Made by a program: the position numbers and the translations under genes
In this document: one piece after another, positions 25,484 to 39,625 of the stretch
How the letters are laid out: the number at the start of each line of letters is the position of its first letter
Position numbering within the stretch: the stretch's first letter is position 1
The notes under the pieces: model-generated
What the model was told of the DNA's origin: nothing
The model's database searches: none
The model's input: the letters and a program-made list of their open reading frames with translations, nothing else
Origin: Paramecium tetraurelia
Lineage: Eukaryota; Ciliophora; Oligohymenophorea; Peniculida; Parameciidae
DNA: 56,012 bases
NCBI RefSeq assembly: GCF_000165425.1
Contig: NW_001799626.1
Coordinates: forward strand, 1-56,012
Direction: 5' to 3'

Positions 25484-28400
25484 TCAATTCTTCGAATTTT
25501 TGAAGTATTTGCAAAATTTTGATGATGATGCCTTTAATTGTTTTACTATTTACGCTTTTAATTGCATCCTCCTCAAAAGAAAAATAAAAAATTAAAATAA
25601 GCACAAAAAAAATAACCAATTTTATTTAAAAATTGTTATCCCCTAAATGATCACCAATTTAATTTATGGTTATCCTGCATCGAGCTTAAGATACCTAATT
25701 CTCAGCCACCAAGGTAAATGTGTCATTTTCAAAAAGCTGACTCTATGTATCAAATTTATAACCTAATTCTCCAAAATATATTTAACTAGCATTTGCTTAA
25801 AATACGTATAAATGTGTAGTATTAAAAGGATAATAAAAATCATTATTCCATCTGATTGCCCCAAAATAATCAATAAAATTTAGAGGCTCTTTTAAATCAT
25901 AGAAGTAGGCTTTATTTTAGTCTGATATTAGAATAAGGTAATTTTTATTATAAAAATATAATTTCAAATGATTTCCCAATCCATGCCTAAGTAATTTGTG
26001 TACTTTAAAAGAAATCGAATAATTTTACATATTTATGCGAATTTGACTTATTATTTAGACTTGATTGATTATTTGAAATACCAGAATTCTAAAATCCTAA
26101 TCAAAAATTTCACACTCTAAAAAACTAATTTAATTCTTTTCATTTATTGAATAATCGATAATACTTTGAATGTAGTCTTATAATTCAATAATAATAGTTT
26201 ATATCTACAGGATTGCTGTTCCAATAGAAACAAAATTATATTCAATAATAGAAAAAACATGGAATTAATAATCTTGCTTAGGTCTCATTTATGAAAAAGA
26301 TATGTAAAATTGATTGCTCCCATCAACTTTAAGAATATCTAGAATATTTAAATTATTCTCAATAAACTTTATGCTAGAATTGCACGATCATATAGAGTAA
26401 TAAATGAGATTTAGATTTAAATATTATTAGATCATCCAGTTTTTAATACAAGATATTCTTTGTGCGATTGGTCCAAAGTTATGTTTATCTCAAATATAGG
26501 TTATTACCTAAAATGTTATGATTCTTCATTTATCGAATATAGAGCTCCCTTTAAAGATTTAGATATAGTTTAATCCACAAAAAATATTAATATTTACTAC
26601 TTATTAATTGGTAATACTTTGGCAAATAATAGATATATTGGATGAATAATAAAAGTTTGTCCAAAATCATTTTCAGCTAATACTATATTTATGCTTTAAA
26701 TTTCGTTAGAGCTCTAGTTATTATATATGATGGGACCAATATCAATTTTCTTGATTCTCCTTTCTTAAATATTGTCATAAACCCACTCAATAAATATTAA
26801 TGGTCCAATAATATCGGTTTCCTCACTGTCCTCTATTTTTAATCGGTCTATAGAGCCATAAAAATATTTAGAAGGTATTATTTATTTTTAAGTTGAATCT
26901 ATAGATGAATGATTACTTTTTTAAAACAATTGATAACATTTATTGTAACCCTTTAATGTAAATCCTAAACTAATTGCAGGGTTGCTCTTCGTTTCTGAAA
27001 TAATTTAAAAAGTAACGTTAGTTTTTATAGCTATTTCATTATATTCAATTGGATCTTAGAATTAAAATTCAAAATATTCTAAATTATATATCATAACTTC
27101 ATCTTCAAAATTATAATAAAATAATTTATGGCCTTAGAAAAAGAATTCGATTCTACTTGTTTGGATAACTTTTACCAACATAAGAGGTTTCCTTAGTCTA
27201 ATCTCAAATATTAAAATATAAGTTTTATTTTGACTTAAACTGGCCAAGGCCAAATATCTTGTATTGATCTAGTACTTTATAGGTCTAATCAATTTATAAT
27301 TGTCTAAATTGAAGGAATACACTTCTGATATCTCTAAAAGATCAAAATAATAACTGTTTAATTAATTATTGATTTAATGTACTCCCAAGAATTAAAACTA
27401 TTAGTTTAGTAGTTCCTTTAAGAAAATAATCTATATATTTTCTAACCTAAAAATTTGAACCTTTTTACGAATTAAAATTATCAAATATTGATTATACTAA
27501 ATCAATTTTGGGTTTTCTAATGAAAAGAAAAAGTGATTAGGTGTTAAAATCTAATTTTTTAGCTTGTTTTAGAGATAAATTTAATGTATTGTATTCAAGA
27601 TTTTATTGGTTTATTCGTTCAATAACATTTATTAATGGTGTTATATATTAATTACTTTAGGATCTTCACCACCTGACGTAAATATTAAAATAATTTATTA
27701 ACATTAAAGAATTTCAGTAATTTCAACTTAGATCTTAAATTTTTTAATTAATTTCCTCTATAAGCTTATAAGCTTGAATTCTTATTTATTTTGATTATGT
27801 AGGAGTAGATAACTTTAAAAATAAAATATCTAACAATTTTAGATATCAACTCTGCTTTTAGATGCATTATGGCAATTTTGAAAATAAATGTAATCTTCAG
27901 TTTGAATCATTGAAAAAGATGTGTTAGCATTAGCTTCATAATATAGTAAAATAGTATCCTGCTGATTAAAATTTTAGTGTTTTGGACACAGGAATTTAAA
28001 GGAGTATTAATCTAAAATATTTAATTTTAAATCTAAATTTTAATCAAGTTTTATCTCATATTTATTTGGTAATTCCAAACCTTCTTTACTGTAGAATATT
28101 GAGGATTCATTTTAACATTAATAATTGAAATCTAAAGTTTAGATTTTGTTGTATTGTTTCTCAATTATGTATTTCATTTCGAAGCAAATTTTAGTCTAGC
28201 TATTTTAAATATGATAGTTATTAACTTAGAAAATATATTTTTATGTTGGTTAAACAAAATTTCTAGGATATGAAATTTTATAAAATATTAGTTCTTTAGT
28301 ACTTTCATCGAGCCAATAGATCAAATTATAATTATTATCAAAATTAATATGCGAAGTATTAAGTTAAATTATTTATTAGCACTCTTAATTGTACATAACT

Positions 28401-29413
28401 TTAAGCTGACTGTGAGTTTTAGCAAAAAGGATGCTCTCCATCAATCGAATTTATACATCTGTACCTTCAAATGAAGCTATAAATTCATTGCTTTTATGAA
28501 AAATTACAGTTTTATTAATTGATTAATTATAGTGAACATAATAATAGAAGAAGCAATTCGATGTAAGTAGAAGATATCTAAAATTAGCAGGAAACTCAAA
28601 AAAAATTTACAACTCAACTTATCTTGTCTTGGTCATCAAAAATTAATAATACCCAAACTCACTGATTAAATAAAGCCTATATTAACAAATCTAAACATTC
28701 TCTAAATATGATATTTAGACAGGTTTTGCTAACTCTTCATTTACTAACTCTTTAATTTTCTATTACCAATAGATATACAGTCCCCAAGTTTTGCATTAAT
28801 AGAAAGATATGATATATTAATTATCATCTAATTTAAAATATTTCCTTTTACACATTTCATATTATTATTAGTTGATTTCATGTTATGATAGTAAATTCAT
28901 TTTGTTGTCTTAATCTATGCAGTATATCTGCAAATGAAAATTATGAAAACAAATTAATATAAATTGTGATTCTAAATTGATGAAAAATTCGTGACATTCA
29001 ATTCCTTTCAATTCATTAAGCTCAATTGATATAATACTCTACTCATTTAATTAGTTCAATCTATGATTTCCATAATAATCGATTACTTTTATACAAGTGA
29101 TAAAATAGGTTTGAGTCTTTATAAATTTACAGAATAACTAATCTTCAATTTATCTAAAACTAAAATATTCAATTGTCAATGTGGAGATTATATGTTCATC
29201 TACAAAGGATTAAATTCTTAAAGATTCACTAATTAAACTAATATTAGTTTGTTCTAATTCTTCTGTTTCACTCTCAATTAATAATAAATTCAATCTTGAT
29301 GAAAGGAATTTCTCCTAAGGTTCCATTATTTTTTCGTGACATACCTCTAGCGAACCCATGATAAAGTTCAAAAAAAGAGGTGTGATGAAAAGAGCTAAAA
29401 ATGATGGAGTCAT
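25484..29413 (-). CDS. Large secreted / type I membrane protein of unknown family (frameshifted as assembled)
   Basis: ATG at 29413-29411 starts a signal peptide (MTPSFLALFITPLFLNFIMG). From there the frame is open to about 26440 without a TGA, some 990 codons, which chance cannot explain. The product is rich in short beta-strand-like segments with Tyr/Phe/Ile, and a beta-propeller-like ectodomain is possible. Two one-base shifts (five-T run at 26440-26444; about 26375-26385) are needed to continue (DYFGAIRWNNDFYYPFN and so on). A third, in the A8 run at about 25609-25616, gives a TM helix followed by a basic tail (LLRRMQLKAQIVKQ) and TGA at 25486-25484. Without these corrections TGA appears at 26434-26432. 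No introns were found. Function unknown. Confidence 0.7.
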
Positions 29414-30451
29414 AAACAATATTGAATATTTAAATAAATATTAAACATAATTCTCTTTCGTAGTGAAATTATTAAAAAATTCAACTACATGTATCCAATC
29501 ATCTAGTCATATACAAATATACAAGATAAGGAAAACAAAAGAAGTAGATAGAAATGTATTAAGGATAAGCCTTATTATTATTTAAATCTTTTATATGAAA
29601 TAAAGTCAATATTGCACCTAATGAAATGTTTTCAGACTTATCTTTTTTTAAGATTTTGTAATTTCATTCTATTTTTTAATATAAATAATGATGGAAGAAA
29701 TTAGGTGATTAAAGTTTATCACAGAGAAATTAGAATAATTAAGCTTTTTATTCAATTGACAGTATCAAACAAATAAGTTTAAAATTGTAATACATTTCTT
29801 ATTATTATAATATTCAATATCTCTAGTATTTCTTTATTTAATCCTTTACTACTTTTTAATTATAATAGAATAATAATATTATTGATTAGTAAAATCAATA
29901 ATTTTATCTTGTTTAAATTGTCTAAAATTTTCTAGCAAGCTCTAAATAATTTATGCTACATTCTGCTTACATGAATTAAAATTTAAGTCTGATAAGTTAT
30001 TTTAGGCACAGAAGATAAAGTTGAAGCTTTTATCATCAATTTCTCGTAGATCGACATCATATTAATATATTATTCCAAAATGAAAATCTGGAATGTCAAC
30101 TTGAGTAAAATTCGAATTAGATTTATAGAAGTACATTTAGGGATTATTTTTTAATATTTGAAATAAATTTTAATATATTCTAATGTCAGCTCTCACGGAA
30201 ATTTAATTTTCTTAAACTATTGGATTAATGTTTAAGTATTTTTTTCAAATTAAAATGCAGATGAAAATCCATAACAACAGAATAAATCAGAAATAGAATG
30301 AATGAAATTGGTTTAAACTTTAGATTTATATTTAATCGAAGTCATTTAAACAACTAATGGATAATTATGAATTAAACAATTTAATACTATGAATGAATAC
30401 ATTATGAATTTCAATCAAGTCCTTACTCTTTATGTAGTTCAAAATATCATT
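29414..30451. other. Intergenic, 3' flank of copy B
   Basis: AT-rich with no coding frame. Bases 30250-30451 match the region after the stop of copy A (7514-7790) in reverse complement. Nothing is recognised in 29414-30250. Confidence 0.55.
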
Positions 30452-33400
30452 TCAAATTTTTAAGAACTCGTCGAAAATATCTTCTAGACTGCTGTGCATA
30501 ACAAAAAAATGCATCAAATGAAATAATGGGTTAAGTTTCATTTATTTGAGGCTTGAGGCTATTAATCTATAAATTGAAATTCTTCCAAATATTGAAATTG
30601 CTTCAATCACAGTTTATTATATTACAATATTCACTAAGAAAATAATAACCATTAAATATATTTCTGATTGAGCTTCCAATCTAAAATATACTTGATAATT
30701 ACCTGGTTCTGTGAATAATAAAGAGGATAATATTCGGCAATATCAATAATATGATTAGAATGAACGAACTAATAATCGCAGGAATTTTTCTGAATCTGTA
30801 TATTGTTTCAATAATTTTATAGAATATTCTCAGAATAAAAATAATAATAGGGTTAACGATCATAAAAGCAAATATGAGAGATATGTTAAGACTTTAAAAG
30901 TAAAACTCTACAATATTAAAAGTTAACAATAAATTAATTTAGGATATGACTTCTAAAATTCTATAACTAAATTTAATTTATTAGTCTTTATAATTAACAA
31001 GTGAAATGACTTGATGTATTTCCTAATAATTAAATTAAAAATATACTTTGAATTTTTTATTTGAAAAGTGTAGAACTTCCTTTGTACATCATTTTATTTA
31101 CATCTACCTTCACACTACAAACTTCTTATAACATTCTCATCGATCTGAATTATCTTTCAAGTCCCTGATTAATTAAAAAATATAAATTCCGAATAGTATC
31201 ATAGTCAAGGAGCTTGTACAAATAATTAAAATAAAGAAATCATCTTAGAATGAAGTGATATCAAAACCAGCTTCTTCTGTGCTATTATTAAATACATCTA
31301 CAAAACTAAAATTTGTAGAAGAAATTAAAAATATTTCCCCCAAACTCTTGCATTCACAAGTTAATTCAATAGTTTCATTGTTTTCTACTTTATTTAAATT
31401 ACATTTATGGAATCCTCCAGAGACTGTTTGCTTGAAATACACAATATCTCATATTCTTTAATTTTTTATGATTAATTAGAACAGATCTCATATGTTCCAA
31501 ATTTAGTGCCAAAGTAAGATGAAATATTTTCATAAGTTATATATCTGTTTTTAATAACATTGAATAATTTTATTAAGTAATAATTATCTGACAATATTTG
31601 CATATTTTTGTCCTTAAAATGTTATTAAAGCATTTTATCTTAGTCTGGACTGAATATTAATGGATTTATTGAAAGATGTGTAGATTCATATTGAATAAAA
31701 TCTATTATGTAGTCTTCAAATGCTGGTTCAATATTAAATTATTAATTGAACATCTTTTTTGTCCTTTTTTTTAATTGAAAAATCATATCTTTACCCTCAA
31801 TATATAATGGTTAGTCATTAACAACAATATTATTCTATATTTCATCTGTAATAGAACTTTTATACTTTAACAATTCCACAATGCTTGAGTAAATTGTTGT
31901 ATTTGTTGTATTGGCTGATAAAAAGTTAGAATACAATTCATCAACAAAGTATATTAGATTGGTTAAACCTCCTTAAAAGTTTTATAGTTATTAGAAAAGT
32001 TCTTGATTCCAAACATAATTATTTTGATTGAGCCCCTCTTCACTTTACTTTTTCATTCCACTAAAATATTTAAATGATGAATCTAATTTCTTAACATTAT
32101 CTTGTAACTCTTCTATCTCGTTGTTGAATTAGAATTAGGATCATCCTGATTTTATGTAATAAAGAAACGACTTGAATTTTTATCATAACATCCTTTTTAA
32201 TTTGATTCAAATAATAATCGATTCTTAGGTTTGGTCTATCCAAACTATATTAAAAACTACCTATATAATTTTATAGCTTAAAATTTTACGATGTTATCGT
32301 TTTAATCTGGCAAAATTTATTAGTAAAGCAAATCAAGATAAATTTAATTATGTAACTCATTACATTTTTAATTCATTGCTTCAAATAACAAAGAAATCTT
32401 GTTTTGCAATTTCAAATTTGTAAATTATATTTAGGAACAATTAATTTTTGCAGGGGTTGAAGTAATTAACTCATAAATAGGAGTTATTGATCCTCCTTAA
32501 TCAAGCACTTATAATAAAAGTCCAATTTTTGAAGAATCCACTGAAGAAGAAATTTAAATCTAAAATTGAGTTTATGACTAATAAGGATAAAGAATTAAGG
32601 AATTATCAGATGAACCTTTCAAAAAATCTGTTAAATCTTATTCTCTCAAAAATACTCTAAGTTCGTACTTATAAGGAGAATCATCTGAGTATTAACAAGA
32701 AGTAGTAACCATCATATTTGAAAGTGCTTAATCATTAGAACGAGTAATAGTTAATTTTGAACAGATAGGAGGTTAATTAATAGTCAGTTTTATGGTATTT
32801 AGACTAGGCATCATATTGTTTGTATATTATGCTGTAAATTTAAGATTAATGTTATTCCCCAATTTTAACTCTTCTAGACTATTAAATAACTTAAATTAAT
32901 GAGAAAAATATTTAGGTTACAGTATTGCTATTATCTGATAGTTATATATAAGTGCAATTGATAGATCTAATAACTAAGATTTTTAATTGAATGGGATTAG
33001 AAATGTAAAATTCAGCTATTCATAATTATTAACCTATCTCATTAAATAACCCTAATTGAAATCTAAATCTAAAACAGGGAAATCATCCTCAAGAAAAACG
33101 ATAATTTATGTAAATTTTTAAATTTAGTCAAATTTGGTTACTATGACTGACCATTCCTACACAGTTAAGGAAGAAATTGAATTCTTCTTAATAAACTAAA
33201 ATGTATCTGTAACATTGACATTAATTAATTATTTTAATTAATTTATGCAAGTGCTATTTAAAGTTAAATCCTTACAGGCTACTTGGACATACAAATCTGG
33301 ATCAGTATTCCAATCATATATTGTGTCTAAATCTCTACATTATATCTATAAATTGAGATCCTTTCTAATACTCTAGATTTCTTTGTTATTAAATTTGCAT

Positions 33401-36400
33401 ATTAATCCAGCATATGGGATTTAAATACTCAAATTTTATTATTGAGCCTTATTTGTATTTAAATTTGTTGCATTAACTTAGAACGTATAACTTGTATTAG
33501 GACTTAATGTATATTTTAGAATGCTAGCTTAAATTTTTTCAAAAGGATTAGATTACATGGATTTATTTAATTGTGAAGAAGATGACTTTTTAGGATATCT
33601 ATCAATTTCACTAATTTCAATCAAATATTTAGAACTATCACTTTAATTTGATTAATATAAAGTGTTAGCAGATAAACCTATAGTAATTGTCTCATATACG
33701 AAATATTAAGGTTTTACAATTATATCAATGTATGGAAGGCTTCCTGAATGAGTTTATATTGTAAATTCTGATTATGAATGAATATTAATGAAATTTTCAT
33801 ATTAGATCTTAAATTTGAGAATTCCATCACCAGGTAATGTAAGTTTGGGTATAAGTAAATTATATTCCTAAAGTAAATTGATTTATGTAATGAAATCTCT
33901 CAAGGATTCTGTAATTTGGCTTGTTTCTGCTTAAACAGTCCATTTGATATTATTTAATTTTCTAAATCCATATTTTTTTATTGATTTCAAATAAATTGAG
34001 TTTTCTGTATAAGGATTCAATTTGTGTAAAGGTACAATATACTCAATTTATGGAGCCAATGGGTTTAGTGGCAATTATAATGTTGGAAAAATAAACTTGT
34101 TTAGATTAGTAATCACAATTAACATGAGATAAAGAATTACTTAGAAATAGTAATTCATCACCTACATTTATTTTTGAGTTTTCTCCTAAAGTTATAAATA
34201 ATTGATGATTATCATCTGGATCAAGAAAGCATTAACAATTTAACCCAAAATTTGAGACAGATTCTAATTCAAATAATTACAAACATTTATTTAATTCAAA
34301 TTATGAATTAAATGATTTTGAATTTAAAACGAAATCAAAATGAATAATTATTCTACTGATATCATCTGATAAGTATACTTTAATAACTGCAACTTAACAA
34401 GCTAAAAATATTGAAATTCACTTACTTGAACACCAAGGAGTATTATAATACCAAATTGAATTTGGTGGAGGCACGCAATTCATATCATCATTTATTATTC
34501 TATTGGCATTACAAGATAAACACCCAAATTTATTACATTCCAAACAGGAGCTATCACATAATTAACAATCTTCATTTAATTGATCATCAAAATAGCCTGG
34601 TTGACATATGCATTAAGGTTCTTAAATTCTATTACCTTTACATTTGTTGCAATTCGATGATGAATTACTACAAGTAACACATTGAAATGCACATTCTATA
34701 TAAGATTGTTAATAATTAATACAATCGCATAATATGGACCCATTTTCATAATATCCATCACTACATTTACAATCGTTTCCAGATCTTCCTGGTTTACAAG
34801 TCAAACAATTTTATGGTTAAGTAGCACATGTATTACATTAATATGCACACACTTATTTTAAGATAATAAATACTTTAACATGTCAATTATAAATCTTCAT
34901 AATATCCATCAATACAATTACACATTGGGGGTTTAAATCGTATTGAATTTTAACAAATTTAACAGTTATTTGAATCATTTATACAACTTTTACATTTAAC
35001 ATTGCATTTTTAGCATTATAATTACGTTCCATCATCATAATAACCTTCTTTACAATTACATTAATCAGACAAAGACTTTCTGTTTGAATTTAATTCAAAT
35101 TTACAACTTAAACATTAATCACTTACATTTATACAAGTTTAACATTTATAATGACATTCTTTAAATAATATTTGGATATTTACTTTAACAAATCTAATTT
35201 TGATCTTGATAAAATCCAATTATACATGGACATTTGTGAATAAAGGATTAATCTATTCTTTTTGAATTGGAATCACAACTTGTACAATAATCAGGCGAAC
35301 CTTAACATGTTAAANNNNNNNNNNNNNNNNNNNNNNNNNNNNNNNNNNNNNNNNNNNNNNNNNNNNNNNNNNNNNNNNNNNNNNNNNNNNNNNNNNNNNN
35401 NNNNNNNNNNNNNNNNNNNNNNNNNNNNNNNNNNNNNNNNNNNNNNNNNNNNNNNNNNNNNNNNCAATACAAATGCAATTATTATTATTTAATTTTCTAA
35501 ATTATACACAAGATGTACAATGATTTAATTATTACTAACATATTTTACAACTTTGATCACATTATTAACAAATTCCATTAAGTTCAAGATAACCAATTTA
35601 ACAATCACAAGTTTTAGTAATTTCATTAAGTTGTCTAAATTAATCAGAATCACATTATGTGCAATTATTAGATGTAAATTCACATGCAGAACAAATTGAA
35701 TTACATTTTTAACATAGTTGTAATCCAATATCATAATATCCTTATTAACATTTACAATTAGTTTCTAATTTCCTTGTTTATGGACATGATACACATTAAT
35801 AAGATTGATTAATACAACTTAAACATTAAACATCACATTTTTAACATTTAACTGATTAGCCATCATCAAAATATCCAAATAAACATTTACAAGTGTTATT
35901 ATAAAATACTCTATTTGAAATGTTAGAATCAACACATTAAATACATGATGATGAATCTCCAGAATTACAATTTAAACAGGAATAGTGACATTTTTAACAG
36001 ATTTCAACTCCAGTATTATAATAACCTACATCACAATCACAAGAAAATAGTTAATCATTGTAAATTCTATTTGATTCAAATGAGCATAATTCACATTTTG
36101 TGTCGATGTCATTACATCTAAGGCATGAGTAATGGCATTCTAATTATTAATTTAGAAAATATATACATTAACAAATTTCATTTTATCCATCATCGTAATA
36201 TCTTTAATTGCATTTGCATGTTTTGAAATCAGAAACTAACTATCTTAAACTGTTATCTTAACAAGAAGTACAATATTCAGATTATTTTGAGCATCCTTTA
36301 CATTTGTAACTGCATTCTAATGATAACAATTGATAAATACTTTGGCAGACAGGCAATCCTGCATCATAATATCCTTCTTTGCAAAAACAAGTATTACCTA

Positions 36401-37270
36401 CTTAATACCTATTATCTGTGTCGATACAAGATATACAATCCATTTCTTCTGTTCCTCCACATGTTGCACAAGAATAATGGCACCCTTACAGTTATATGAA
36501 AATATACTTTAGCATTTAACCAAACCATTAAATTCAAATGTACTTATTGAAGCACCTTAAAACTTAGAAGCACATAAACATTTATTTCCAACAAGATATC
36601 TATCATCAGAGCAGGATGTACAATTATCAAAATTGTCAACACATTCGTAACAAAGAGCACTACAAGCTAAAATTTTAGTTTAATAATTACTTGCACATTC
36701 AGAAAACTTCCAATTTCAAAATAATGTGGTTAGCATTTACATTAATTAAGCTTAAGTTCTCTATATGACAATGAATCACATGAGAGACATGAATTTTCAG
36801 TTTAGGTCTGACAAGTTTTACATTTGAGGTGGCATTCTATAATTTATTTTTATATTACTTTCACAAGTTACGAAATTTTCTTAATCATAATACTCTTCTG
36901 GACAAAGGCAACCCAAATCAGAATCATAAGTACGCAATGAATTTAAAGGACAACTCAAACATTTTTCAGCCTACTCTTCACAGGTTTCACATTTATATGA
37001 GCATTCTATTATGCAAATAATCTTAGTAATTACTTTTGCATTTAGATGATCCTGGTTCATCATAATATCCATCAATACATTTGCATGAGTTTCCTTTTAA
37101 AACCCTAAGATGATAATCAATTGAACAGTTGATGCAACCTTCAGATGTATTATCGAAGCATTAAAAACAAGAATAATGACATTCTAATAATGTTTAAAAT
37201 AGAGTTACTTGCACATTCTAATTAACCAACATCGTAATACCCCGATGGACATAGACAAGATGATAAATCA
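30250..37270 (-). repeat. Inverted-duplication arm matching 1-7790
   Basis: The reverse complement of this segment aligns colinearly with 1-7790, including intron positions and about 280 bp of 3' flank. By eye, identity is near 98-99% at 34115-36140 and roughly 85-93% elsewhere. Confidence 0.85.
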
Positions 37271-39625
37271 AATACTCTAGATGTTGAATCACACGTTAGA
37301 CAGTTAAATGAAAGAGGACCATAGCAGGTTAGACAGGATATATCACATTATAAACAAGCTGGTAGTAATCCATCATCAAAGAAGTTTGAGGATTCACAAA
37401 TACATTAAAACTAAGTAGCTAATGGATCACTAGGTGTTCTAGTTTGAGGACATTCTAAACATGCATTTTAGTCAATATTATCGGCACATCTTAAACATGA
37501 ATAATGGCATTCTAGTTATATTATTTATTATTACTTTAACACTCAATGTTTTCTGTCTGATCATCAAAATATGATGTTTTACATAAGCATTCTCCTGATG
37601 TTGTTAAATATCTATGTGAGCTTTCTAAGCAAGAGGTGCAATGTGTTGGACCAAAATCATTACATATTCCGCAGGTATAATCGCAGACTTAATATAATTA
37701 ATAAAAATACTTATGCAAATATCTGAAGTGCCATCAAAATCACCATAATTTTCTTTGCAATCACAATTCAGATTCTCTGAAAGAACTCGATTTTATCCAG
37801 GAATGCAAGTTAGACAATATTAATTTGAAGTATCATCAGCTGCTTAGAAACATTATTTGCATCTTGGATGGCATTCTTAATTTAGAATTACAAATACTTC
37901 CACATTTTGTTTCTTAGACTTCATAATCAGCATAACCAGATTTACAAGGACAAGAATTATCAACCTGAATTCTATTTGTAGTTATTTCGTCTGGACATAA
38001 AGTACAATCATTATTTGTTGGACCAGCACAATTTAAACAAGATAAATCACATACTTTATTATTATTCAGAATGTTTACCAATACATGTCACACTTCCATT
38101 TGTAGGTTCACAAGACCCAGGTTTACAAATGCATTATTGATCAACTAATATTCTATTTGTTTCAGGTGCACATGAGGTACATGAAAAAAAATTACCTATT
38201 TCACACTCTTAACAATAACCCTCAGAGCACATTACACACTCATCAATTTTAAGACCATAATTTGGCTTACATATGCAAATACCATTATCAATGGTTTAAT
38301 TATTAAAACCATCACAAGTCGTACAAAAATCTGGATTTGTATCCAAACATGTAACACAGTTTGAGTTGCATGTGATTGGTTAGCATGTGCCATCCGATTG
38401 TAAACTATGCCAGGGCCAACAGGCTACACAGTTTATTCCTTCCTGATCCAAAAAGAAACAGCCTTATTTCTTAGTTTTAATCCCTAAAGAAATATTTTTT
38501 TAATCAAATTTACATAGGCAATACGAATTAACACTATCATAAATATACCCTGGATCACATAAAGTACATCCAATATTATAAATATATTCTCCAGTAGGTG
38601 ATACTGATTGACTAATCACTGTTTATCTTGAGATATGACAAGAATGTTATCGTAAGCATTAATAAGTATCAGGATCATCATTTCTCAGTAATAATTTCTT
38701 ATAATTAGAATCACAGATCTCACAATTTCGTCTTGCATGCTACATTGGAACTGAACTACAACTTAAACAACCCTCTTAACATTCTATACAATACTATTGA
38801 AAATGTACCAGCACAAAAATTGGAATCCAACAAAGTTCCCGGTAAGCAAACATTGCTAACTTAAAATTCATTAGTGCCAGAATCATAATAGCAGGTTGTA
38901 AACCCATTACAACCTATATAAGTTAATCCTATGATTTACGTAATGAGCATGTTTTATCATCAGAATTTCTGTTAACGTTGCCTGGAAGGCATTTACTACA
39001 ACTTACACTGTCTTCACATTCCAAACAATTTGGTAAGCATTCTTAAATAAATTTGATTAATACATCGGGGTGGATTTGCAAATCTTTAATCAAAACTCCA
39101 CATAACTTTTTTACACTCTAGTCCAAAGTAAGGAGGCTTGCAAAATTGGCAACTATAAATGCCATTTTGGTAAGCAGTTATCAAGCATCGTTTATTTATT
39201 TCATCTGTCAATGCTAATCTATTAATTCCCGATACTTACATTTGCAATAATATTTATAATTTCCATCTGCTAGCATCTCCATCACTAACTGATCACCATC
39301 AGCAAACCCACAATGAACTGTGGTATTATCCCTCGTTAGAGTCCCTGCTCCCCAAGGTTGGAATCTTGGATGGCATAAATGCTGAGTCCCATTTAATTCT
39401 ATTTTCACAACAACATCTGTCACATCCTTACAAATTGAAGCATAAGCTAAAAATAAATCTTTTAAAATTACAGAAGCATTAGTGAGGATGCAAGCCAACC
39501 ATCGGCACATGCAATTCTGGACATTTTCCTGTTGAATATTGATAATGCGAATAATAAGACAAGTAGTACTCTCTAAACCCAAAAACTTGTGAGATGATCG
39601 ACATAAAAAGTAAGTTGATGATCAT
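30452..39625 (-). CDS. Giant Cys-rich / REJ-like / GPS-like multi-pass membrane protein, copy B (full-length locus, frameshifted, with assembly gap)
   Basis: ATG at 39625-39623 begins a signal peptide (MIINLLFMSIISQVFG). A first intron of 25 nt at about 39447-39471 joins an N-terminal domain (PRFQPWGAGTLTRDNTTVHC) to the Cys-rich repeat array (to about 34430). Then come the REJ-like region, a GPS-like motif (about 31340-31440), TM helices and TGA at 30454-30452, as in copy A. Base 37270 corresponds to base 1 of copy A, so about 2.35 kb of 5' gene is known only from this copy. Against copy A it has a +1 at about 34101-34115, a -1 at about 32116-32124 and a +2 that puts TGA at 31139-31137. Homology resumes in frame afterwards. 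As assembled it cannot encode the whole protein. Confidence 0.8.
34430..39210 (-). repeat. Tandem Cys-rich repeat array of copy B
   Basis: It has the same unit as in copy A: CxxC-rich modules of 45-60 residues, most separated by phase-1 microintrons. About 2 kb of extra N-terminal repeats are present here that lie outside the window for copy A. Confidence 0.8.
35315..35464. other. Assembly gap (150 N)
   Basis: A run of N inside the repeat array of copy B. The flanks match copy A at about 2656 and 1810, so about 845 bp are expected here if the copies are colinear. Confidence 0.95.

Noticed and set aside
25521..25650. + strand frame starting MMMPLIVLLFTLLIASSS that looks like a signal peptide
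   Set aside because: It is antisense to the TM helix and tail of the 25484-29413 gene, and a TGA follows after about 40 codons.
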